The notes under the pieces are model-generated. The model saw only the letters and a list, made by a program, of their open reading frames with translations, had not been told where the DNA came from and did not search any database. The position numbers and the translations under genes were made by a program. A DNA stretch of 64,000 bases from Copromyces sp. CBS 386.78 (lineage: Eukaryota; Ascomycota; Sordariomycetes; Sordariales; Sordariaceae). The stretch is taken from positions 310,001-374,000 of the forward strand of contig MU839089.1 of NCBI GenBank assembly GCA_030685235.1. Direction: 5' to 3'. Positions within the stretch are counted from its first letter, which is position 1, and every line of letters begins with the position of its first letter. This document shows, piece after piece, positions 47,728-56,700 of the stretch.

Positions 47728-48700
47728 ATTAATTTCTATATTTTCTTTCTTTTTACTAATAAAATTCGAAGCGGTTATAGTATAAGGGTTATACGAAGCG
47801 GGGCGAATATTTTTGGCGCGGGGGGGCGATAATAGGGACGGTAAAGGGCGGATTCCGTTGGATAGGCGAACGCTAAGGGGTAAATAAATAATATCCTATT
47901 ATAAGAGCCTACTAGGGCCCGAGGTCTTTTTAAGCTACTTAGCGGTAGTACTGCTATAAGTACGCGCTCGGCGCTTAGGAGCGGCGGAAAATTTAATAAT
48001 ATTTTTAATAACGGTATTAGCGGGGGTAGGGGAAGTAGTAATAAGGGCGGCGGGAGTAGCGGTAATAGGGGTAGGGGAGGAAGTAACGGTAGCGGCGGCT
48101 CTTTCTTCGTATTTCTTTTAATCGTTATAAACGATTATTATATTATCGAAATCGTGCTAAATGGTAACGTTAATAACTTATTTAATAAACCCTATATATT
48201 CTTTAAAGGTTGCTACCCTCCCTTTAAATTTAGTAAATTCGGTTACCTAATTTTTAAAGATTTAGACTTCGGCGATTAGGGAAGATAACGGACTTTTGAA
48301 TTTAATAGAAAGGGACCGTTAGCAGGCTGTAATAAATTTAAAACTAATTTAAACCTAAGAATTATTAGCGGAATAATAAATATAAGAATAAATTAGATAA
48401 GAAGGAGAAATTTATATAAGGATACCGATATTTTCGGCTTCTTTTATAATTATTAAATAATTAAGCGTTTTAAAAGTGGCGATAAATAATTCGCATTTAA
48501 GACCCAGAATATATTTAATTATATATTAAGCGGTAAAGAATTTCTAAGCTTATCCTAGCGTTAGTTTATAAGGTTTTTTAGCGTACTAGTATACTAAATA
48601 TATAATAATTATATTATTAGCGGCGGGGGTAGCGTAATTATACTTATTAATTAAATAGTATATATATTAATTTAAAAGCGGGGCGGCGGCGGCGGTAACG
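47728..48700 (-). pseudogene. Decayed antisense reading frame inside gypsy A, between pol and the 3' LTR
   Basis: On the minus strand a single frame can be followed from about 48,700 down to about 47,728, possibly starting as far right as 49,060. Interruptions are TAA/TAG (and one TGC/TAA site) at places that fit former Gln codons, as in the other RIP relics. Readable segments include GLKCELFIATFKTLNYL, FKGRVATFKEYIGFIK and a Thr/Pro/Ala-rich low-complexity stretch followed by KFSAAPKRRARTYSSTTAK. GC content here is locally higher than in pol. I do not recognise the family. It opposes pol and lies outside the usual gag-pol plan, so it may be an accessory gene, a captured host gene, or another insertion whose ends I could not find. 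Confidence 0.5.
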
Positions 48701-49302
48701 GCGGCGGTAATAGCAGTTTTAATAGTAATCTATTTATTAATTCCGGTAGTAATAGTATTCGGGCGGGCTTAGGCCGGTTTAGAGATAGCGCAGTAGTAGG
48801 GAGCGGGGGAAGGAGTTAGCGGAACGGGAAATAATAAAAATAATTATTATAATTATTATTATATATAACGAAATTATTAGAACTCTAAGAAGTCTTATAT
48901 TATATTAGGGTTAGGGGTAAGGCTAAATATTTTAATAATTACAATAAATTAGATTAAGAAGTTAACGGATAGATAATATAAGAGTAGGGTAAAAGTAACG
49001 AGCGGTATAATAGTAATTAAAGGTGGTATTAATTGTAAGAATATAATAATAAATGAGGGGGGTAATAATTATAATAATTGCGCTGGAAGTTGAACGATAG
49101 GGGGATATTTATAATGCGATATAATAATAGTTGAAGGAGGAAAGAAGAGGAAGAGGGAGAGAGGGAAAGAGATTTGCAAATAAATAAAATACGTACCGCG
49201 CGACCAAAAGGGAGGGAGGCTTATCGTCTAATATTTGGAATATACGTAATAGGTTACGCTTATATATCTAGCTATCTAATTAGAGGAGAAGGGGGGGGCT
49301 AA

Positions 49303-49544
49303 TATTATAGGGCTAATACCCGTAGCTAACGTACCTAGCAATCGCTAGGCGAACTGCCGTGCCGGCAACCCTACCGTACCGGCAAACTCCCTTAGCTCGT
49401 ACACCCTATGCACCGCACATCCCTTGAAAAGGACAGCTGGCCAGCTCGCCTGCTCTGCAGGCTCCCTTCCCTTCTTTCTTTCCTCGTAGAACCTTATCGA
49501 TCGTTTAGGCTAGCACCTGTGCTAACTATACTGCACCCCTTACA
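49303..49544 (+). repeat. Gypsy A 3' LTR
   Basis: 242 bp; equal in length to 34,001-34,242. Begins TATTATAGGGCTAATACCC (TG to TA by RIP). Its left part is mutated and its right part intact. The short open frame at 49,408-49,599 is LTR sequence, not a gene. Confidence 0.93.
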
Positions 49545-50350
49545 AATAGTACTATTATTGCCGCTATTATATAAAATTTTATATTCGTCGATAGTATAAA
49601 ACGTAATATCGAGAACGAAACCGAAAAATAGATTTTACGTATTAAACGTAAATATTTCGCCTAACTATAGGCGAGGGAGGCTTGTAGAAAAGTATACTAG
49701 AAAGCCTTCGATAAAATTGTACGTTAACATTATATTATATTCGGTACGGTCTTTATAGCGGCTAGGCTAAACCCCGATAAATTAGAACTATATACCGGCA
49801 AATTTATAGTATAATATAATTTGCCCTATTCATATACTATATTCGAATCCCTTCTTAACCGAGATTAGCTATTCGTATTCGATAAATTCAATTATCACCC
49901 CTTTTAATAGCTTACTAAATCGCTAAATAACGAAAATTAATACTTAAAATATTAGGAGTTTAATAAAATTACAAAATTTAAAGGTCGCTCCCATTATAAT
50001 ACCCCCTTCGCCCTAGAATTTCGTATTCTCCGGTTAATTACGCTAATTAATATTTAAACTCTTCCTCCTTCTACAACGCTAATTCAATTTTAAGCAGCGA
50101 TATTACAACTTCGAGGAAGGCTTCGTTTATAGCCTAACCGGGGCCAATAATTTAGAATAAATTAGAACCTTACGATTTCAATACAAGTCGCCCCCTCTAT
50201 TTAACGAAATATATTTAATTAGGAAGGCGTTAATTTAAATAAAAAAAATAAAGCCGACTGTCTAGCCGCTATATAGGCTAGACGAGGCCGCCTTTATAGT
50301 AGTATATAGAGGGGTAGAAAAGAAGGAAAAGAGAGAGGAGGTAAATTTAT
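49545..50350 (+). pseudogene. MULE transposase relic, 3' part
   Basis: Sequence resumes at the AATAG duplication and is readable in frame segments (KRKYFA..., PYSYTIFESLLNRDQLFVFDK) for roughly 700-800 bp with RIP stops, consistent with the C-terminal half of the transposase interrupted at 34,000. No motif is strong enough to name. Confidence 0.45.
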
Positions 50351-50606
50351 ACGGGGTAGGGGAAGTACATAGGGTATACAGTATAGTATACATATAATTA
50401 ATATATAAAGCTAGTAAAAGAGGGAGATTCTGGAACTCTCGCTAGCGGTCTAGAGCATTCGATTATACAATAAAACTAGATAAATTATTATTATATAAAT
50501 TAATATAGATTGAGTACGATTAATTAATCGCTCAATTGAGCGATGTACGACCGTATAATATACGACCGTACCGCTAAGTACACTGTAAAGTACGCTGTAA
50601 AATAGC

Positions 50607-50700
50607 CAATCTAGGTACACATCTGGGTACACATCTAAGTACACATCTAGGTGCACATCTAAGTGTGCACATCTAGGTATACACATCTGGGTAGGCTGGG
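50607..50700. repeat. MULE subterminal tandem repeats
   Basis: About eight imperfect copies of a 12-14-bp unit (CACATCTAGGTA, CACATCTAAGTG, CACATCTGGGTA) lie about 95 bp inside the right inverted repeat. Clustered subterminal repeats are typical transposase-binding sites. No equivalent array was seen at the left end, which is more heavily mutated. Confidence 0.75.
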
Positions 50701-50795
50701 CACGTGACATTTCATAAAAGAATATAATGCCCAGATTTCTAGTGTGAAATTTATAAAAGAATACAATTGCGATGTAGAGTGTGGACCGCGATCTG

Positions 50796-50902
50796 GATGC
50801 GAGCGATCTGATTGGCTCAAAAATTTTGGGGTGCATTAGCGCGCGGGAAGGGTGGGGTGACGGTGCCGGAAGACTTTCATGACGGTGCGAAAAGACATTC
50901 TC
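50796..50902. repeat. MULE right terminal inverted repeat
   Basis: 107 bp; ends ...GCGAAAAGACATTCTC, followed by target duplication TTATTATA. Nearly unmutated, unlike the left copy. Confidence 0.88.
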
Positions 50903-50910
50903 TTATTATA

Positions 50911-53768
50911 AGTAGCTAGAACCGGGCAGGGCACTGCTGATTGCGAAATTTGGTAGGGATGCAATGTAGGTAGGTAGGTAACAGGAACTACATCAAGGGA
51001 GGACTAGACTGAAGTCTTACGGACTTGTTTGTGTCTGTCTGTCTATCTGTCTATCTGGTTTTCTTCTCTTGGGGCGGCGGCTGTGGAGCGTGCGGTAAGG
51101 TAACAACGGTTCGGATAAGGTACCTAATGAATCATTGCTCTTCCTTCATGTTTGTGGGAAAGCTGGCTGCTGGACGAGATAGATGAGGAACTGTCCGAGT
51201 TGTTTTGTTTTGTCCGCCCTTTCCTATTCATAAATTCGCTCGCGGTACATTTGAGGACCGTAATGGGAGAGAGGTCGATAATGGATTAATAGTGCCCGAT
51301 TTGCTCAACCTCGTGGCGTGGGGTTGTGATGATAAATCTGTTTGATAAATAAAGACTCCCATCTGGCAGTAGCAGTGTATGGTTGGTGAATATGTGTCGT
51401 CGTGCTCTGTATGTATCTGGTGTCGGCATCATATGGTGTTGCATGCAACCTCTGTTTTCTTAACCTTACCCTCAGCTTCACCTCTTACATTGCCGCTTCA
51501 ACCAATGATAAGTTACTCCGATATTCTTCCGACCTGATGATGTTCAGGCCGCTAGAGTCGGGGCCTCGGCAAGCCTGCACTCACTCAGGAGGGCCGAGAC
51601 ATGGCGATGCACGCCATAACTCTTCTGGAACCAGGGTTGGTTACTGGTACCCAACTTTGTGTTCCTGGCATTCTTGATGTGCTGGGTATCACTGACAAGT
51701 GTCTGTCGATATCTTGTCAGGTTTCAAGCACTGACTAAGATGTGTGATGGTCATCCGTTGTCGGTCTTATCCCAACTCATTTTGAAGTTGGGTTTTCGTC
51801 TGGAGACTTCAGATCAAGGTTTGGGACGACAGATGCCAAAAACCCAATGGGCCAAGCTGCGGACCATCGGATGAAAGAAAAGCATGCTGCGCTTATTTCA
51901 ACCTCACGACAGACAGATAGACAGCAGTCCGACCGACCGACCGACGGCTTTCAGGCGTACAACAGATGCCCGATCGGATCTGACGTCGAGGCACATGAAC
52001 ACATGGCCTTACTGTACTCATCCATGACTGCAGTGGCTTCTTGCTGCTTTACGATAACAGGCAAACTCGAAGCAAGTCCAGCAAGTGATGGCGAGGCGAA
52101 CAATCCGCGATAAGGGGGCAATTTGAGGGGGAGGGGGATCACGTTCTTTTTCGCCTTCTGGGCGACTTCCCGATGAGTGACTCTTTAGACAATTCTGTGA
52201 TGTCGCCTCCCTCGGTACACGTGTGGACTCGCTGTTGGGCTTTTTGGCGTGGGAGAACAACCAGTGGGAAAGATTCCCGACTGATTCCTTGTGAAGAGAA
52301 GTCGGAATGGGCCAATTGAGCGGTGAGAACTGATGCAAGGGTAGACTGCCCAGACGAGGACGCAAAAGGGCAGAAAAATACCCACCACTGTAAGCTGGTG
52401 TACACCACTGAAGAGTATTCCCCCCCCCCCGGCTGCAAATCATGATTCGGCCGCGGGACGAGGTGCGGGAGTCGGGACATGTTGTGAGACACACACACAA
52501 CACTTTGTGTGGTGCTTGTGCTTGTGAGAGAAAGGAAGAGGGGGGGATAATGGGGAGGAGATGAGGTGTGGTCTCAGGTGGTGCCGCCTGACTGTGACTG
52601 TGGTGAAGAGGGAAAAAAAAAGGGCAGTCGCGTTGAATGTTCAGCTGGGTTCGAGACATGAGAAAACATCGAATTGGGAAGAGGGCCAATGTGGGGTCTC
52701 CAGTTCAATGTTTCGATTCGTGGAGACCCCGGCCATCCAAGGTGTCAAGGATCGCTCCTTCTCCCGCGAGTGGTGGGAACGTCGTGGTGTTCATCCCAAG
52801 CAACTCCCAAGAAAATGGAAAGAGGGAAAAAGCACGGCCCCTCTCTTCAGTCTTCACGCCCTCTTCACGTCTCAGCACGTCTTTTCACGGCTCGTTGGCC
52901 GCGGCTGTTGGCATCTGGGCGACTTTCCAAGCTCTGTGGTTGTTCGTTCCTGCCACCTGAGATCTAAATTGCGGGTCCCAAGTGTATCATCAAACCAATT
53001 GGGACTGGTTCACGTAGCAATTGGCAGGATCGGGGTCCTCTGGGTCTTCTGTCTCCACGCAGGGCAACCGTCGGTTCGGCGCTTGTTCCTTCCCTCCAGC
53101 TCGTGGAGAGGGACACAGGCAATTCCCTGGCTAATTCCATCTGATTGTCACCTTTCATCTTTTTGACAAGAAAAGGGACTCTTCAACACCTCACCACACT
53201 CCTTACAGCAGGGCTGAATAGAGTGTCAAGGGTCATCCAGCCTCATACAACACAACAACAACAACAACCACCACCCATTCTTCATTATATCCCGAAAAAT
53301 ACCAAAATCAATAATTGTTAACGCTGTTCGCTGTTGCGCTCGCTGCTGCCCGGGGGACCCTTCAACCAAAAAGAGAGAATCCATACCTCTAATCGAGATC
53401 CAAACAACCAACCCCAGCCCAGTCCCCCCCGTCCCCAGCCTCCAACCGAAGCAGCTCTCAGCTCCGTACGTGTGAATCCATGACAGCAATTTGATCCTTC
53501 ACCAAAATACACCATACATACCATCAACCCATATTCTAGTGCCTAGTATCGCGATTGCTTACCATCTACTACCCCGACCTAGTCGTAGTGTTTTGCACAA
53601 GAGTATCGATACCCCATATTACGCGAAATAGAGACAACTGAACGACCGTAACGAATGAACGACACCCCCTACCAATTGCATCACTATTAACGACGCATAC
53701 ACATCGCCCAACCGCAAATGAATGGCCCGTAACGACACACAACATATCTTATACCCAAGCGGTCAACA
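50911..53768. other. Host intergenic region upstream of the giant gene
   Basis: 2.9 kb of normal host composition beginning immediately after the MULE. Contains TCTG/TCTA microsatellite-like repeats at about 51,026-51,056, a C10 run near 52,421-52,430, an (AC)n run near 52,489-52,500 and a CAA run at 53,250-53,265. Long open frames at 52,018-52,689 (minus) and 52,561-53,166 (plus) overlap in opposite directions, are low-complexity or domain-free, and I do not accept them. The right 500 bp is probably promoter and leader of the giant gene. Confidence 0.5.
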
Positions 53769-56700
53769 ATGATTCCGCGAGACCAACGTCGCCGGAGTCC
53801 CGAGAGGGAGCGTCGCCGACGCGCTGACCGCCGCCATTCCAGAGAACAGCTCGCCGCTGCCGCCCTCGCCGCCGCCGCCGTCGGCCAAACTGCTGCTGCT
53901 GCCGGCCCGTCCTCCAACCGATCCCGCGCCAACTCCAGCACTTCGTCTTCCGCCGTCACCTCCTCCGATGAAGACACCGCCCCCAAAAACACCGGATGGG
54001 GCTTCCGCTCGTTCTTTTCCTTGGCATCCTCCAAGAAAGTACGCAAGCGCCGATCCTTTCGAAACAAGAACTACTCCTCGTCTTCCGTCGACAGCAACTT
54101 GGCCTATGGCGGCTACCAGTCCAGGTCTTCCCTAGAGTCGCAGAGAGGTGTCAGGAGAAGGAGCGGGCCCCAGAGGAAGATTAGCCAAACCTATTCCCAA
54201 CACTCCCACCACGACAAGGAGTATCAACAACACAAGGACCAGCCCAAGGATCAGTACAATGATCATCATTACGAGCCTCACCATGAGTACCAGCGCCCGG
54301 AATATGCGCATTCTGACCAGCACACACCACGACCCCATGTGCCCCACGACCAGTCGAACCAGACCACTCCACGACCACAGCACCCACAACAACAACCACA
54401 TGCGCAGCCCGAGCCGTACTATCGCCATCAGCATCAGCAATACCACCAGCAGCAACCTCATGGTTATCACCACCCTTCACAATACCACCATGACCAGCCC
54501 GAACACGATCCAGAGCTTTTTACGCCTGATGGCCGACCCAACTTGGCGCGAACAAAGACCGACGAGGAGATTATCGAACTTGGCCGCAAGATTTCTGACC
54601 TTGCTAGGGCTTCCAACCTCCGTGATTTGGAAAGGGCTGGCAAGCAACGGCCATCCCAGCTGGTAGGTGCCGCGACCGCCATCTCCAACTTCCGCCGCCA
54701 GAATTCGAGGAGGAATGGACGCCGAGGCCTTGCTCCCTCCAAGTCCAAACGCAATGAGCAAAATGACCATGATCAGGGCTGGGACACGGCTTCGGATTCG
54801 GACTCCGACTCGGGTGACAACACGGAAGAGGCCAGCGCTAGTGACTCCGACCTCGCCTATGGTTCGTCACCTCACTACTCGGACGATAAGTTGTCTTCTC
54901 CCCCGGCTGCCGCACCTCCACCACCAGCCATCAGTCCTCTGAAACCCTATATCAGGAACAAGGCCGTCGATCCCTCCAAGTTTGGTCCCGTCAACTCCTT
55001 GAACGGATTTGTGACTCCCTTGAATAGCTTCCGGCCGACTGAGAATGCGCCCCCACCTCGCCAGTCTAAGCCTTGGCTTAACAGATTCGAGAACGATCCT
55101 CTACCGGAACACCCTACCCCGGCGGACGAGCTTGACACGCCGATGCAGATGGTCTACCCGGTCGCTACCCCGGATCCTCACAGGTTCGATGCCGTCACCA
55201 GTCCAACTCTGGTATCCGGCTCACCTCTGATCACGTCGCGACCCGTTGCTGTTGCCATCCAGGCCCCCAAGCCCCGTGTTCCGGTCTCGACACGCGCCCT
55301 GGAGGAACACCAAATGCCGCGCCAGAGATCCGCCGATGGTAGGCATCTTGCGGCCGACTCTGCCTTGGCCAAGTCTATTGGAACCGCAGCTGATAAACAT
55401 GAAGTAATCCAAGATGATACGCCGCCCTCCAACTACCGACAACATCGTTCACGTGCTTCTGATATGAGCACTGGTTCCGCTCATCCGTCTCAAGCCTCTC
55501 ACCATTCTCACGCTCCGTCGCACCAGTCTCACACTTCCCACACCTCTCACGTTCCAGTCCATGTCCAAGTCCCGCTCCCTACGACCCGTGACCTCGAGTT
55601 CGATGATTGGCACGACTTCGAAGACCGCCACAGCCGCCTAGCCTCCGATGTCCCCCAGTTTACTGACCCAGCTGCTGCCGGTGTTGCCGCTACCCTTATC
55701 GGCACCGCTCTTTTCCAGGACCGACACCGACGAGACGACGAAGAGGAACGCAGCCTGGACCCCAACCACGTTCTGGCTGAGTACAAGGCACGCGTCCAGC
55801 AGGAGGAAGAGCAGCGCCGGAAAGCCGAGGAGGCCGAGAAGGGGCGCCTTGAAAAGGAACGCCAAGAACGAGAGGCCCGTGCTGCCGCTGCCATCAAGCG
55901 GGAGCGTGAGGCTCGTGAAGCTCAGGAGGCTGCTGAACGGGAGGCTCGCGAGAAGAAGGAGGCAGAGGAGCGTGCCGCTGCCGCTGCTCTGGAACTCGCC
56001 GCGCAGAGAGAACGCGAGGAGCGGGAAGCGCGTGAGGCACTTGAGAAGATGCAGAGGGAGGCTGAAGAACGGGCTGCTGCTGCTGCTGCCGCTCAACGGG
56101 AACTCGAAGCTCTTGAAAAGGCTCGTCGCGAAGCCCAGGAACGCCAAGTTCAGGAAGCCATTGAGAAGGCCCGCCGTGAAGCGTTGGAACGCGCAGCCGC
56201 TGCGGAGGAGCGGGAACGTCAAGAACGCGAGCATCTCGAGCAAGTCCGTCGCGAGGCGGAGGATCTTGCTATTGCTGCCCGGCGAGAGCTCGAGACCCGT
56301 GAATCTGCGATTGAGGCCGTTGCCGAGGAAGCTAGGCGCCTCCGTGGCGAAGCCGATTATCGTGAGCAGTACGAACGCCGTGTCCGCGAGGCTCGTGAAA
56401 TGCAGTACAAGGAGGAACGCCGGATGCACGATGCTCGATATCGCGCTGAGCGGGACAACATGGTGGTCGATGTTGAGCCCAGGCACCGTAGCACTAGCAG
56501 GCAACCGAGGGATGAGTCTCCCGAGGGAAAGCGCTCCAGTACAGCTAAGGAGACTGACCGGGAGGAGCATCACCGCTCCAAGCCTCAGGCTGCTGTTACC
56601 ATCATCAACGAGCGCGATGCTCCGAAAGACGAAGCCAAGCCCAAGGTCGAAGAGCCCACCCGATCCGTTCCGGAGAAGAAGCGAGAGAGTATGGGCGACA

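Larger units (their letters stand above)
34001..49544 (+). mobile_element. Gypsy element A (Ty3/gypsy, chromodomain type), RIP-inactivated and interrupted by element B
   Basis: 242-bp LTRs at 34,001-34,242 and 49,303-49,544 flanked by AATAG on both sides (33,996-34,000 and 49,545-49,549). Native length without element B is about 7,480 bp. Order: gag-like (about 34,300-35,350), retropepsin (about 35,780-36,100), reverse transcriptase (about 36,370-37,150), RNase H (about 37,300-37,680), [element B], integrase (about 45,760-46,950), chromodomain-like segment (about 47,400-47,520). A purine tract ending GGAGAAGGGGGGGGCTAA lies just before the 3' LTR. A 1.6-kb extra segment between pol and the 3' LTR carries a decayed antisense frame. 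Confidence 0.92.
26215..50902. other. RIP-mutated AT-rich transposon block (expected constitutive heterochromatin)
   Basis: From 26,215 to 50,902 the sequence changes abruptly to TA-rich DNA in which CA and TG dinucleotides are scarce and TAA/TAG stops replace Gln/Trp codons in otherwise readable transposon frames. This is the signature of repeat-induced point mutation (C to T, mainly at CpA). In Neurospora such relics normally carry H3K9me3 and cytosine methylation; that is inferred here. The block is fully explained by four elements, three of them nested, plus 41 bp of intervening host sequence including target duplications. Confidence 0.95.
31789..50902 (+). mobile_element. Mutator-like (MULE) DNA transposon, interrupted by nested gypsy elements
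   Basis: Terminal inverted repeats at 31,789-31,906 and 50,796-50,902 (GAGAATGTCTTTTCGCACCG at both ends) are flanked by the identical 8-bp sequence TTATTATA (31,781-31,788 and 50,903-50,910). Subtracting element A and one 5-bp target duplication leaves about 3.57 kb of native element. The readable relic at 32,380-33,990 contains a transposase-like segment (GVNYTFNYGFRLINNE near 33,190) matching the MULE core pattern in which a G(V/I)(D/N)...F...L..(E/N)E block follows the catalytic Asp. Long inverted repeats, 8-9-bp target duplications and a GAGA start fit Mutator. Superfamily assignment is an inference from these three features together; a hAT element also gives 8-bp duplications but normally has short inverted repeats. 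Confidence 0.78.

Noticed and set aside
50607..50700. CRISPR-like array
   Set aside because: Units are 12-14 bp, contiguous and without spacers; the organism is a fungus.
50450..50836. 128-codon minus-strand frame with a DVYLDVYPDVYLD repeat
   Set aside because: The repeat is the translation of the MULE subterminal array, and the frame runs into the terminal inverted repeat.
26215..50902. Giant cargo-carrying transposon of the Starship type
   Set aside because: No tyrosine-recombinase captain or host cargo gene is seen; the length is fully explained by two nested LTR elements inside a 3.6-kb MULE.
26215..50902. Centromere core
   Set aside because: Only about 25 kb of RIP DNA between ordinary genes, far smaller than Neurospora centromeres, with sharp boundaries.
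52018..53166. Overlapping opposite-strand frames of 223 and 201 codons
   Set aside because: They overlap each other, show no domain or splice support, and are Ser/Pro or low-complexity rich.
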